Numbered from the stretch's first letter, positions 25,969-34,984 are shown. The stretch is 64,000 bases of DNA from Novosphingobium sp. (GCF_020852455.1 NZ_JADZAT010000007.1:1-64000); one strand, 5' to 3'. A program made the numbers and translations. The notes: generated from the sequence alone by a model not told the origin.

Positions 25969-27223
25969 GCTGGCAGGCGCCCGGCCTCTTTCCAACAAAT
26001 GGGTGGTGCTGGCGCTGATGCTGGCCATCGCCCTGCTCAACTACGGCGACCGCTACCTGCTGGCCGGCCTCGCACAGCCGATCAAACTTGAATTCGGCAT
26101 GTCGGACGGCTTCATGGGGCTGCTGATGGGGCCGGCTTTTGCCCTGCTCTACTCGCTCGTCGCGGTCCCGATCGCGATTCATGCCGACCGCACTTCGAAA
26201 GTGGCGATCATCTGCGCGGGCTGTGTGATGTGGAGCCTGTTTACAGTACTATCGGGGCTGGCCACCAGCGCCGGTGTGCTGGCCTTGGCGCGGGTCGGAG
26301 TGGGGATCGGCGAAGCGGCGTTCCAGGCCCCGGCCTATGCCTTGCTGGCCGCCTATTTCCTGCCCGAACAACGCGGCAAGGCCTATGCGGTAATGGGCAT
26401 GGCGGTCTATTTCGGGCAATTGCTGGGCTATGTCGGCGGCCCGGCGATCGCTGCGCGCGGAACCTGGCACGATGCATTCGAAGTTCTGGGCGGCATCGGC
26501 ATTGCGATCGGCGTTCTGGCGTGGCTGATCCTGCGCGAACCGCCCCGTCCTGCTCTGCCCACAACCAAGGTTCACGAGCCGCTGTGGCCCCAGTTTCAGC
26601 AGCTCTGGGCCGCGCCCAGCTTTCGCTGGATGTCGCTCGGCATGGCGCTGGGTACGCTGTCTGGGGTCAGCTTCGGAATGTGGGGTCCTGCCCTGTTTGA
26701 GCGCGCCTACGGGCTTAGCACCCAGCAGGCATCGGGCACCTTCGGCCTGGCCTTTGGCCTGCCCGGGCTGCTTGGCATGCTGGTGTTTGGCTTTGCCGTA
26801 GATCACCTGGCCCGGCGCGATCGGCGCTGGCTGCTCCGGCTTGCGGCGGGTGCATTGTTTTCGGCAACCGCCTTGATCCTGCTGGTCACCTGGATGCCCA
26901 GCATCGTTGCCGCGCGCTGGCTTGCGGTACCGTCGGGGCTGCTGGGCGGTGGCTGGTCGGTGGGGATTTTCACCGCCCTGCAATATGTCCTGCCCGATCG
27001 CAGCCGTGTAACCGGAACCGCGCTGGCGATGCTGGTGATCAACCTGCTGGGCTATGTCACCGGCCCTTTTATCGCCGGGCAGCTCAGCGACATGGTGATG
27101 GGCGAAGGCGCCTATGGTTTGCGCGTGGCACTCAGCCTGGTAATCCCGCTGGGCTTCGTCGGCGCTGCCCTGATGTGGCTGGCCGGGCATTCGCTTGAGC
27201 AGGATCGGGCGCGGTTGGCCTAA
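25961..27223 (+). CDS. Major facilitator superfamily transporter
   Basis: About 420 residues with twelve hydrophobic segments, the loop signature HADRTSKVAI after the second or third helix and DHLARRDRRWLL after the seventh. The first helix region NYGDRYLLAGLAQPI is of the kind found in sphingomonad spinster-like or aromatic-acid MFS carriers. GTG at 25961 overlaps the SDR stop (GTGACTGA). It probably imports the substrate or exports an intermediate across the inner membrane, complementing the TonB receptor at 32196. It ends convergently with the SDR at 27220 with a 4-base overlap. Confidence 0.85.
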   Translation: MTELAGARPLSNKWVVLALMLAIALLNYGDRYLLAGLAQPIKLEFGMSDGFMGLLMGPAFALLYSLVAVPIAIHADRTSKVAIICAGCVMWSLFTVLSGLATSAGVLALARVGVGIGEAAFQAPAYALLAAYFLPEQRGKAYAVMGMAVYFGQLLGYVGGPAIAARGTWHDAFEVLGGIGIAIGVLAWLILREPPRPALPTTKVHEPLWPQFQQLWAAPSFRWMSLGMALGTLSGVSFGMWGPALFERAYGLSTQQASGTFGLAFGLPGLLGMLVFGFAVDHLARRDRRWLLRLAAGALFSATALILLVTWMPSIVAARWLAVPSGLLGGGWSVGIFTALQYVLPDRSRVTGTALAMLVINLLGYVTGPFIAGQLSDMVMGEGAYGLRVALSLVIPLGFVGAALMWLAGHSLEQDRARLA

Positions 27224-28008
27224 GCAAATGGATTGGTCGGCGCCCCCGGCATGGTCATGTAATAGTGCCCGGCGTTGAGCCCGCCATCGACCGCCAGTTC
27301 GGTGCCCATGCAATACTTGCCATCGTCCGACGCCAGGAAGGCCGCCGCCGCGCCGATGTCTTCGGGATCGCCAGCGCGCTGGGCCGGGTAGATCCAGAAA
27401 CCCTTGTCATAATATTCGCGCGGGATGTTGGTGGGGTTGGCCATCGGCGTGAAGATCCCGCCCGGATGGATCGAATTGACCCGGATCTTGCGGTGCCCCA
27501 GTTCGAGCGCGCAGGCCTTGGTGAAGCCGCGCACCGCGAATTTCGACGCGCAATAGACCGACAGCGAGTTCGCGCCCGAAATTCCGTCGGCGCTGCTCAT
27601 GTTGACGATTGATCCGCCTCCGGCCCGCTCCAGCGCCGGGATCGCGGCCTGGGTGCCGTTGATCACCCCCATCAGGTTGATGTCCAGCAGGCGGCGGATT
27701 TCGGCTTCGGTCAGATCGTCGATCCGCTTGAACACGATCACCCCGGCGTTGTTGACCAGGCAATCGAGCCGCCCCCATTTCACCTCGACCGCCGCAACCG
27801 CCGCGTCCCACTGGCTGCGATCGGTCACGTCGAGATGGAGAAAGGTCGCGGCATCGCCCAGTTCGGCGGCCAGCGCCTCGCCTTCTGCGTCAAGCACATC
27901 GGCGATCGCCACCCGGGCGCCTTCAGCCACGAAACGCCGCACGATCCCTTCACCAATCCCGCGCGCGCCGCCGCTTACCAGTGCCACCTTGCCAGTCAGA
28001 CGATCCAT
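27220..28008 (-). CDS. Classical SDR oxidoreductase, hydroxysteroid-dehydrogenase-like
   Basis: SDR of 262 residues: SGGARGIG, NNAG, serine in NMSSADGIS and YCASK, with the HPGG substrate loop. The overall layout resembles 3-alpha/20-beta hydroxysteroid dehydrogenases, though that group overlaps widely with other SDRs. The start is ATG at 28008. Upstream is a spacer shared with the divergent esterase, which carries CGCAT/ATGCG elements. A role in hydroxyl/ketone interconversion on a ring is plausible. Confidence 0.83.
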   Translation of the reverse strand: MDRLTGKVALVSGGARGIGEGIVRRFVAEGARVAIADVLDAEGEALAAELGDAATFLHLDVTDRSQWDAAVAAVEVKWGRLDCLVNNAGVIVFKRIDDLTEAEIRRLLDINLMGVINGTQAAIPALERAGGGSIVNMSSADGISGANSLSVYCASKFAVRGFTKACALELGHRKIRVNSIHPGGIFTPMANPTNIPREYYDKGFWIYPAQRAGDPEDIGAAAAFLASDDGKYCMGTELAVDGGLNAGHYYMTMPGAPTNPFA

Positions 28009-28062
28009 CGTTTACTCCTCTTTTCCGCCATCCGAATTAGGGGCTGGAATTCGCGGCGGCAA

Positions 28063-28106
28063 TACGCAATCATCGGGCGGTATCGCCAATTCATCGCATG
28101 GATGCG
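28063..28106. promoter_or_regulatory. Divergent spacer with TACGCAAT and CGCATGGATGCG elements
   Basis: The 150-base spacer between the SDR and the esterase contains TACGCAAT (28063-28070) and the perfect inverted repeat CGCAT-GG-ATGCG (28095-28106). Both match the CGCA/TGCG core of the elements in the other catabolic promoters. Regulator not known. Confidence 0.45.
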
Positions 28107-28158
28107 AATCCAGTACGAACCAATTCAACGCAATTCATCAGATCGGGAGACAATCAGC

Positions 28159-29085
28159 ATGCCGCTCAACCCGCAAGTCGAGGCCCTGCTGGCGATGATG
28201 GCAGCCATGCCCAAGACCGACTATGCCACGGTCACCCCTGCCGAGCTGCGCGCCCAGCTTGATACGCCGATGGGCTTTGGCGAACCGCCGGCGGTGGCCG
28301 AAGCGCGCGATCTGGCGATCGCGCTGGACGGACGCACCCTGCCCGCGCGGTTCTATCGCCCCGATGGCGCGGCGGCTCCGGCGCCGCTGGTGGTGTTCTT
28401 TCACGGCGGCGGCTGGGTGATCGGTACGCTTGATACCCACGATGCGACCTGCCGGGCGCTGGCCCGGGCGAGCGGCGCGGCGGTGCTGTCGGTCGGTTAC
28501 CGGCTCGCGCCCGAGCATCCCTACCCGGCCCCGGTTGAGGATTGCTATGCCGCGCTGGAATGGGCGGCAGCCCATGCCGCCGATCTCGGCTGCGATCCGG
28601 CCCGGCTGGCTGTCGCCGGAGACAGCGCGGGTGGAAACCTTTCCGCGGCGGTTTCGATCATGGCGCGCGACCGGGGTGGACCGGCGCTGCGCCATCAGTT
28701 GCTGATCTATCCGGTGACCGACGATGACCATTCGCTGCCCTCCTATGCCGAGAACGGCGGCGGCGACTACTTCCTCAGCACGGATTCGATGAACTGGTTC
28801 TGGGGGCACTATCTGATCGGCGATGAAGAGGCCCCGCTGGCCCGCGTGGGGCGCACGCCGAACCTGTCCGCCCTGCCCCCGGCCACGGTGATCACCGCTG
28901 AATTCGATCCGCTGCGCGATGAAGGCATGGCCTATGCCGCGCGGCTGGCCGAAGCGGGTATTGCGGTCGATGCGGCAATCGCGCCCGGGATGATCCACGG
29001 GTTCTTCTCGATGTTCCAGGCGGTACCCGATGCCACGGCCTGGATCGAGCGCGCCGGCGCCAACCTCAAGCGGGACCTGGCGTGA
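28159..29085 (+). CDS. HSL-family alpha/beta hydrolase (esterase)
   Basis: A 308-residue hormone-sensitive-lipase-type esterase. The oxyanion-hole motif is HGGGW, the nucleophile elbow GDSAGG and the Asp/His pair is likely in EFDPLRDEG and GMIHGFF. ATG at 28159 has GGGAGA about 10 bases upstream. It hydrolyses esters or lactones and may open or trim a pathway intermediate. It is not the C-C bond hydrolase (HsaD/BphD type) expected after ring cleavage, which has a different motif set. The stop overlaps the next SDR start (TGATG). Confidence 0.88.
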   Translation: MPLNPQVEALLAMMAAMPKTDYATVTPAELRAQLDTPMGFGEPPAVAEARDLAIALDGRTLPARFYRPDGAAAPAPLVVFFHGGGWVIGTLDTHDATCRALARASGAAVLSVGYRLAPEHPYPAPVEDCYAALEWAAAHAADLGCDPARLAVAGDSAGGNLSAAVSIMARDRGGPALRHQLLIYPVTDDDHSLPSYAENGGGDYFLSTDSMNWFWGHYLIGDEEAPLARVGRTPNLSALPPATVITAEFDPLRDEGMAYAARLAEAGIAVDAAIAPGMIHGFFSMFQAVPDATAWIERAGANLKRDLA

Positions 29086-29831
29086 TGCAGGGCCTTGCCG
29101 GCAAGGTGGTGCTGGTCACCGGCGGCGGATCGGGAATCGGCCGGGCCACCATGGAGCTGATCGCGGCGAGCGGCGGGACCGCCATTGCCGCTGACCTTGC
29201 CGCACCGCAGGACCTGGGCGCCGGGGCCGAGGGCGCCGCGCTGGATGTGACCGATGGCGCGGCGACCGACCGGCTGGTTGCCGATATCCTGCAACGTCAC
29301 GGCCGGATCGACGGACTGGTGACCTGCGCCGGGATCGTTGCGACCGGCGCGATCGACGCCATGGACCTGGCCGACTGGGACCGCGCATTGAAGGTCCACC
29401 TGACCGGAACCATGCTTTCGGCCCGCGCGGTCGCACCGGCGATGAAGGCGGCGGGCAGCGGCTCGATCGTCACCATCGCCAGCATCTATGGGATGACCGG
29501 TTCGGCCGGAAACACCCCCTACAACGTCGCCAAGGGCGGGATCCTGCAGCTTGCCCGCAGCCTGGCAGCTGATCTGGGGCCATTCGGGGTGCGAGCCAAT
29601 GCGGTCAGTCCGGGCTATATCACCACGCCGATGACGACGATGGTCGAAGGCTACAAGCCGGTCCACGATGCTTTCGTCGCGATGCACCTGCTGGGACGGC
29701 CGGGGCGGCCCCAGGAAGTGGCCGCAGTGATCGGCTTCCTGCTGTCCGATGCGGCCTCGTTCGTGACCGGCGCCAACATTCCGGTTGACGGCGGCTTTTC
29801 GGGCGCACAGGTGATCAAGCCGCAAATTTGA
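29085..29831 (+). CDS. Classical SDR oxidoreductase
   Basis: SDR of 248 residues: TGGGSGIG, TCAG in place of NNAG, serine in IASIYGMTG and YNVAK. ATG at 29085 overlaps the esterase stop by one base (TGATG), so it is translated by reinitiation. It is followed closely by two Lrp/AsnC regulators, which may share the transcript; the esterase, SDR and regulators then form one operon. Substrate unknown. Confidence 0.84.
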   Translation: MQGLAGKVVLVTGGGSGIGRATMELIAASGGTAIAADLAAPQDLGAGAEGAALDVTDGAATDRLVADILQRHGRIDGLVTCAGIVATGAIDAMDLADWDRALKVHLTGTMLSARAVAPAMKAAGSGSIVTIASIYGMTGSAGNTPYNVAKGGILQLARSLAADLGPFGVRANAVSPGYITTPMTTMVEGYKPVHDAFVAMHLLGRPGRPQEVAAVIGFLLSDAASFVTGANIPVDGGFSGAQVIKPQI

Positions 29832-29842
29832 GTAACGGGGCA

Positions 29843-30316
29843 ATGAAACAGGACTTCTCCTTCGACGAGACCGATCTCCAGATCGTCGCGGAACTGCGCA
29901 AGAACGGGCGCGCAACCAACCAGCAAGTGGCCGAACGGCTGGGGCTGACCGCCACCACCGTTTCCTCGCGGATCCGGCGGATGGAAGATGCCGACCAGCT
30001 GCGGGTGGTCGCCGTGTCAGACTTTGCCGCGCACGGCTTTGACGTGCTGATGCAGCTGGCGATCGAGGTTGACAGCCGCCCGGCTTCGGAAGTGGCGCAC
30101 GAACTGGCGCAGTTTCCGGAAGTGTTCGCGGTCCACATCGTGACCGGTCGCTATGACATCGACGCGCTGATCGTGCTCAAGGATTTCGAGGATATGTCGC
30201 ACTTCCTGCTCGACCGGCTGGGCTCGGTCCGGGGCATCCGTTCGGTCAGCCCGTCGATCGCGGTCGATATCCTGCGCTACCAGTTCGATGTCGCGCCAAT
30301 CGAGGGGCGTGCGTGA
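29843..30316 (+). CDS. Lrp/AsnC-family regulator, first of an overlapping pair
   Basis: A 157-residue regulator. The N-terminal HTH (FDETDLQIVAELRKNGR, then QQVAERLGLTATTVSSRI) is followed by the ligand-binding RAM/ACT-like domain (DVLMQLAIEVDSRPASEV, then VFAVHIVTGRYDIDALIVL). ATG at 29843 is preceded by GGGG; a TTG at 29828 would add five residues. It overlaps the next Lrp gene by one base (TGATG). Lrp/AsnC proteins bind as dimers to octamers and often sense a small molecule. It is a good candidate for controlling the catabolic regulon. Confidence 0.86.
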   Translation: MKQDFSFDETDLQIVAELRKNGRATNQQVAERLGLTATTVSSRIRRMEDADQLRVVAVSDFAAHGFDVLMQLAIEVDSRPASEVAHELAQFPEVFAVHIVTGRYDIDALIVLKDFEDMSHFLLDRLGSVRGIRSVSPSIAVDILRYQFDVAPIEGRA

Positions 30317-30816
30317 TGGCCAATGTTGTGCTTGATGAACTCGACCGCCAGCTGATCGACCTGCTGGCCAGCGACGCCCGCGTTTCCAACCGCAAGATCG
30401 CGACCAAGCTGGGCGTGACCGAAGGCACCGTGCGCGGCCGGATCAAGCGGCTGCAGCAGGACAAGCTGATCAGCTTCACCGCAATCACCGGGCTGCAGAT
30501 GGCGCGCAAATCGCAGCTGGCCTTCATCTATGTCCAGGCCGAAGTCGAGCGGACCCGCGAAGTGGCCCGCCAACTGTCCGAAATGGCGCCGATCAACGCG
30601 GTGCTGGTGACCATGGGCCGCTTCAACATTCTGGCGATGACCCTGTTCGAAGAGCTTGATGAGCTGGTCGAAGTGGCATCCGACAAGATCCTGGCGATCC
30701 CGGGCGTGCACCACGTCGAAACCTCGATCGCGGTAAAGACCGTCAAGTACAATGCGCGGGTGGCCAAGATCACCGAGGCCAGCGCGATGGACGGAAACGG
30801 CGACGAGGACGAATGA
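30316..30816 (+). CDS. Lrp/AsnC-family regulator, second of the pair
   Basis: A 166-residue Lrp/AsnC-type protein: HTH in LDELDRQLIDLLASDARVS followed by IATKLGVTEGTVRGRIKRL, then the RAM domain (QLAFIYVQAEVERTREVA, VLVTMGRFNILAM). It is clearly different from the preceding regulator, so the two are diverged paralogues rather than a recent duplication. ATG at 30316 overlaps the upstream stop. It ends just before a TGCGTAA/TACGCAAA region that precedes a Rieske gene. The pair could form hetero-oligomers. Confidence 0.86.
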   Translation: MANVVLDELDRQLIDLLASDARVSNRKIATKLGVTEGTVRGRIKRLQQDKLISFTAITGLQMARKSQLAFIYVQAEVERTREVARQLSEMAPINAVLVTMGRFNILAMTLFEELDELVEVASDKILAIPGVHHVETSIAVKTVKYNARVAKITEASAMDGNGDEDE

Positions 30817-30848
30817 TGCGTAACTGATCGGCCATTCAAATACGCAAA
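30817..30848. promoter_or_regulatory. TGCGTAA and TACGCAAA elements upstream of the second Rieske gene
   Basis: TGCGTAA at 30817-30823, directly after the Lrp stop, and TACGCAAA at 30841-30848 face each other in the 127-base spacer before the Rieske oxygenase. They match the recurring core seen in other catabolic spacers. Confidence 0.5.
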
Positions 30849-30943
30849 ATCGACAATACCTAGCTATTGCCCTCCATTCTCCGTTACGCTATCCCGGTAG
30901 CGTTACGAACAAGGCGCCGCAGACGCCTGCAGAGGAGATTGGC

Positions 30944-32023
30944 ATGGCTACCACCGCCGAATATGGCCTGGGCGAATTCACCTATCCCCGCGGCTGGTTC
31001 ATGATCGGCACCTCGGCCGATGCGACCACCACGCCCGCCGCGGTGCGCTATTTCGGCGAGGATCTGGTGCTCTATCGCGGCGAAAGCGGCCGGGCGCACC
31101 TGCTGGCAGCCTATTGCCCGCACATGGGCACGCACCTGGCGAAGAACACCACGTCCTATGTGGTGCTCGACAAGAAGCATGTCGAAGGCGACAATATCCG
31201 CTGCCCCTATCACGCCTGGCGGTTCGGCCCGGACGGGCGCTGCAACGAAGTCCCCTACTCCCCCGCCCCGCCGCCCAAGGCCGCCTGCGTCAAGTCGTGG
31301 CGGATTGTCGAGCGCGCGGGCTGTCTGTGGACCTGGTACTGCCCCGAAAATGGCGAGCCGGACTATGACCTGCCGCCGTTCGAAATGTGGGATCAGCCGC
31401 ACTGGGTGAACTGGAACGTCTCGTGCCTGGGCGAACTGGCCTCGCACCCGCAGGAAGTGGTCGATAACATGGCCGACAAGGGCCACCTCGAACCGGTTCA
31501 CGGCTCGATCGACATGGTGCGCTTCGAGAACGAGTTCGACGGGGTGAAGATCCGCCAGATCCTGCTGGCCGGACACAAGACCCTGGCCGGTTCGGGCGCG
31601 GAGCCGATGCTCAACGATACCTGGTACACCGGGCCGGGCATCCTGCAATCGATCATGGTCGGCGAATATCCTTCGCACATGCTGATCGCGCACACCCCGA
31701 TCGACGATGGCGTGATCAAGGTCTGGTACGGGCTGTTCGTGAAAGTCGCGAATGCCGAGCCGACCGCTGCCGACCGCGAAATGGCCGCCGGCTATGAACA
31801 GGCCGGGATCGCCGCCTTCGCCCAGGATTTCGAGATCTGGGGCAACAAGCGCCCCTGCATCAACCCGATGATGGTGCGCGGCGACGGACCGTTCGACAAG
31901 GTCCGGATCTGGTATCGGCAGTTCTACAATCCGCGCGCCCGCGCGCAGGAGTTCCAGGCCCGCGTCAACGGCCACTATGTCACGCGCGGCACGGGTGAAG
32001 CGCCGTGGGACCAGACCGCCTGA
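30944..32023 (+). CDS. KshA-like Rieske oxygenase, paralogue 1
   Basis: A 359-residue oxygenase. The Rieske ligands are C58-x-H60 (CPHMGTH) and C87-x2-H90 (CPYHAW); the iron site is D178-x2-H181-x4-H186 in DNMADKGHLEPVHG. The C-terminus has IWYRQFYNPRARAQEFQARVNG. It resembles 3-ketosteroid 9-alpha-hydroxylase oxygenase subunits. The N-terminus MATTAEYGLGE matches the protein at 38888-39973, showing a duplication. A GAGGAG ribosome site precedes ATG at 30944. Its reductase partner (KshB type) is not in the window. It may hydroxylate a ring carbon of a polycyclic substrate. Confidence 0.88.
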   Translation: MATTAEYGLGEFTYPRGWFMIGTSADATTTPAAVRYFGEDLVLYRGESGRAHLLAAYCPHMGTHLAKNTTSYVVLDKKHVEGDNIRCPYHAWRFGPDGRCNEVPYSPAPPPKAACVKSWRIVERAGCLWTWYCPENGEPDYDLPPFEMWDQPHWVNWNVSCLGELASHPQEVVDNMADKGHLEPVHGSIDMVRFENEFDGVKIRQILLAGHKTLAGSGAEPMLNDTWYTGPGILQSIMVGEYPSHMLIAHTPIDDGVIKVWYGLFVKVANAEPTAADREMAAGYEQAGIAAFAQDFEIWGNKRPCINPMMVRGDGPFDKVRIWYRQFYNPRARAQEFQARVNGHYVTRGTGEAPWDQTA

Positions 32024-32101
32024 CCCGATCGAGCAAAGATTTGCGCGCCTTAAAGGTGATCAAACGTCACATTTGGGCCGCACAGACCTGCTCGTTTGGC
32101 G

Positions 32102-32112
32102 ATTTGCGTAAA
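32102..32112. promoter_or_regulatory. ATTTGCGTAAA element upstream of the TonB-dependent receptor
   Basis: ATTTGCGTAAA at 32102-32112 is the longest single copy of the recurring element. It lies 84 bases before the start of the receptor gene, in a 172-base spacer that also holds AT-rich runs (GATTACGTTTTTTGG) suited to a promoter. It suggests that uptake is co-regulated with the oxygenases. Confidence 0.5.
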
Positions 32113-32195
32113 CAGATTTGACTTTGATTACGTTTTTTGGGAAAACCACGAGGCAAGGGCAGCAAGCAGTCTGCCCGATTCTGGAGGGGAACTTC

Positions 32196-34796
32196 ATGCA
32201 GGTACGACGCATCTCTTCGCGCATGGCACTTCTGACCGGTGTCGCCATCGCTGCCATCGGCACTCCGGCCTATGCGCAGGACAAGCCCGCGGACACGACC
32301 GAGGGTGGCCTGGTCGAAATCACCGTCACCGCCAACAAGCGGTCCGAAAACCTCCAGCAGACGCCGGTTGCGATCTCGGCAATTCCTTCGGAACAGCTTG
32401 AGCTGCGCCAGCTGAATGAAGTGAAGGACCTCGGTTCGATCGCCCCCAACGTGGCGGTCAACGGCGGCACCACCAACGCGACTGCGGCGGTGATCACGAT
32501 CCGCGGTATCCCGACTGCGGCCGATGAAACCCAGGGTTACGATTCGCCGATCGGGGTCTATCTCGATGGCGTTTATCTGGCCCGGTCCTCGGCAGCGAGC
32601 TTTGACGTTGCCGATATCGAGCGCGTTGAAGTGCTGCGCGGCCCGCAGGGCACGCTGTTCGGCCGCAACACCACCGGCGGTGCGGTCAACTTCGTCACCA
32701 AGGCTCCCGAAAACGAACTTGGCGTGCGCGTGAAGGCCGGCCTGGGCAACTTCGGCATGTGGCAGGTCAAGGGCACGCTCGAAACCGGCACGATCGGCGA
32801 TGTGATGCGGATGTCGATCACCGGCATGCACAAGCAGCGCAACGGCACGGTCAACAACCTGCTGCAGCCCAAGGACAGCCTTGATCCGGGCGGCTACAAG
32901 ATCGACGGGTTCCGCATCGCGGCCGAGCTTGATCTGGCTGACAATATCAAGCTGACCAACATCTTTGACTGGACCCGGATCAAGGGCGTTCCGCCGGCCA
33001 ACCAGCTGTCGGCTGTCGGCAATGGCACCTTCCGCCCCAACGTGACCTTTGGCACCGCGCAGGTTGCGCAGGTCCAGCCGGCCAATGTCGCCGCCTACCT
33101 GGCCACCGCGTCGGTCCTGCAAACCCAATGCGGAACCCCGCTTTCATCGGTCAGCCTGACCCGGCTCGATTCGATGTGCCTCGATCAGGCCGGACTTTCG
33201 ACTGACAAGATCTGGGGCAACCTGACCCGGATCGAAGCGGACATGGGCGGCGTGAAGCTGCGCAGCTCCACCGCGCTGCGCCGCTGGCGCAACAAGATCG
33301 AAGGCAGCGATCTTGACGGCCTTGGCACGCTGCGCGGCCCGGTGCTGACCAGCGCCACGACCCTCAACGGCATGCCGCTTGCCACGCTGGAAATGCTGTT
33401 CGGGGTTGGTTCGCCGACCGCCGCATTCCTGGCCGGATCCTCGGTTCCGAACGGCAACATGTCGCTGTTCCAGGCCAACAACGATCGTGAACAGGATCAG
33501 TTCAGCCAGGAATTCGAATTGGTTTCGGACACCGATGGCGACTTCCAGTGGGTGATCGGCGCATTCTACTTCAAGGAAAGCGGCCGCGAAGTGAACCCGC
33601 AGAACTTCGCCTTCATCCTCGACACCAACGATCAGGGGCCGCTGGGCGTGTTCAACCCCACCAACTTTGGCGGGCTTGCACCGCTGCTGGTGGCCGGCAA
33701 CCCGGTTCGCTATCGCGCTTCGGTGCAAAGCTCGACGCTTGGCTACACGGCCGGCGGGGACTCCAAGGCGCTTTACGCTCAGGGCACCTATCGTCCGGGC
33801 GGCAAGGACGGCGCGCTGGGCATTACTCTGGGGCTGCGTTACACTTGGGATCACAAGTGGGTTAAGCGGTTCCAGAACGGCACCACCGCCTACACCAACC
33901 CGACCGACATCGCGTTGAACAGCCGCGAGGTCAACTTCAGCGCGCCAACCGGCAACCTGTCGATCGACTATCGTGCCAGCGAAGACGTCAACCTCTACGC
34001 CCGCATTGCCCGCGGCTATCGCTCGGGCGGCTACAACCTGCGTCAATCGACCCAGAAGGACAATCCCGCAACGCTGCTGATCGACGAGACGGTGCCGCTG
34101 CTGCCCTTCAACGAAGAAAAGATCTGGTCGTACGAAGTCGGCGCCAAGATGGAATTCGCCCGCCGGTTCCGCCTCAACATGGCGTTCTTCTACAACAAGT
34201 ACAGCGATCTGCAGGCCACCATCCCGATCCCGATTTCGGGCGGCGGCAGCTTCGGCACCCAGGTGGTGAACGCCGGTGCGATTGACTACATCGGCTTCGA
34301 AGTTGAAGCGATGGCCAAGGTCAACGACATCATCACGCTCGATGGCTCGGTCGGTTACACCCACAAGAACGTCAAGCAGTTCCCCGGCACCGATACGCTG
34401 GGCAACACCATCAACATCGCTTCGGTGATCACCCCGGGCAACTCGCCCGACTGGACCGCCAGCGCCGGCGTGAACGTCAAGGTCCCGATGGGCAGTGCCG
34501 ATGGCACCTTCCGCCTGGGCTGGAGCTATGTGTCGGAACAGGTGATGTTCGGCAACCCGATGACTGCGCCGTTCCAGGCTGAGACCGCTGCCGGCAGCCG
34601 CAGCCTGCTCGATGCGCAGTTCCGGATCGACGGGATCAGCATCGGCGGGGTCAAGGCCGGCCTGACGATCTGGGGCAAGAACCTGACCGACAAGGAATAC
34701 GTCAGCCGCGGTGTCGACTTCGGCCAGCTGGGCTTCGGTTCGGTGATCTATGGCGATCCCCGCACCTTCGGCGCGACGCTTGATCTGAACTTCTGA
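32196..34796 (+). CDS. TonB-dependent outer-membrane receptor
   Basis: A receptor of 866 residues. A signal peptide (ALLTGVAIAAIGTPAYA) is followed by a TonB-box-like EITVTANKR, the plug domain (VEVLRGPQGTLFGRNTTGG) and a C-terminal beta barrel ending in ATLDLNF, the aromatic end typical of outer-membrane proteins. GGAGGGG precedes the chosen ATG at 32196. Such receptors are expanded in sphingomonads and import polycyclic or other large hydrophobic molecules with TonB energy; the exact ligand is not known. A strong terminator follows. It lies between the two KshA-like paralogues and probably imports their substrate. Confidence 0.92.
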   Translation: MQVRRISSRMALLTGVAIAAIGTPAYAQDKPADTTEGGLVEITVTANKRSENLQQTPVAISAIPSEQLELRQLNEVKDLGSIAPNVAVNGGTTNATAAVITIRGIPTAADETQGYDSPIGVYLDGVYLARSSAASFDVADIERVEVLRGPQGTLFGRNTTGGAVNFVTKAPENELGVRVKAGLGNFGMWQVKGTLETGTIGDVMRMSITGMHKQRNGTVNNLLQPKDSLDPGGYKIDGFRIAAELDLADNIKLTNIFDWTRIKGVPPANQLSAVGNGTFRPNVTFGTAQVAQVQPANVAAYLATASVLQTQCGTPLSSVSLTRLDSMCLDQAGLSTDKIWGNLTRIEADMGGVKLRSSTALRRWRNKIEGSDLDGLGTLRGPVLTSATTLNGMPLATLEMLFGVGSPTAAFLAGSSVPNGNMSLFQANNDREQDQFSQEFELVSDTDGDFQWVIGAFYFKESGREVNPQNFAFILDTNDQGPLGVFNPTNFGGLAPLLVAGNPVRYRASVQSSTLGYTAGGDSKALYAQGTYRPGGKDGALGITLGLRYTWDHKWVKRFQNGTTAYTNPTDIALNSREVNFSAPTGNLSIDYRASEDVNLYARIARGYRSGGYNLRQSTQKDNPATLLIDETVPLLPFNEEKIWSYEVGAKMEFARRFRLNMAFFYNKYSDLQATIPIPISGGGSFGTQVVNAGAIDYIGFEVEAMAKVNDIITLDGSVGYTHKNVKQFPGTDTLGNTINIASVITPGNSPDWTASAGVNVKVPMGSADGTFRLGWSYVSEQVMFGNPMTAPFQAETAAGSRSLLDAQFRIDGISIGGVKAGLTIWGKNLTDKEYVSRGVDFGQLGFGSVIYGDPRTFGATLDLNF

Positions 34797-34822
34797 TCCG
34801 AACCGGAAGCGGATCAAACTGA

Positions 34823-34857
34823 AAGGGCGGCCTCGCAAGAGGCCGCCCTTCTTCTTT
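34823..34857 (+). terminator. Rho-independent terminator after the TonB receptor
   Basis: A perfect 12-base-pair stem (AAGGGCGGCCTC at 34823-34834 with GAGGCCGCCCTT at 34839-34850) closes a GCAA loop and is followed by CTTCTTT. It starts 27 bases after the receptor stop. Confidence 0.9.
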
Positions 34858-34861
34858 GTAA

Positions 34862-34975
34862 ATCCTCCCCATTTGGGGGAGGTGGGCCGCCGAAGGCGGG
34901 TCGGAGGGGGCATTCGGTCTGCGCGCCCCCTCCGTCAGTCCTGCGGACTGCCACCTCCCCCATTGGGGGGAGGAT
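34862..34975. repeat. Intergenic inverted repeat, type 3
   Basis: Arms at 34862-34886 (ATCCTCCCCATTTGGGGGAG at the outer end) and 34951-34975 (CTCCCCCATTGGGGGGAGGA inside) are near-perfect reverse complements, and the inner parts (GGCGGGTCGGAGGGGGC and GCCCCCTCCGTC) also pair. It fills the space between the receptor terminator and the convergent SDR gene. I recall this type as widespread in sphingomonad intergenic DNA. Confidence 0.8.
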
Positions 34976-34984
34976 CTTTGTCGG

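Noticed and set aside
28159..29085. Esterase as the meta-cleavage C-C hydrolase (HsaD/BphD)
   Set aside because: It has the HGGG and GDSAGG motifs of HSL-type esterases rather than the features of the C-C hydrolase family.
33144..34913. Open frame of about 589 codons opposite the TonB receptor
   Set aside because: Same reason: antisense to a gene with signal, plug and barrel motifs, and it also runs through the terminator region.
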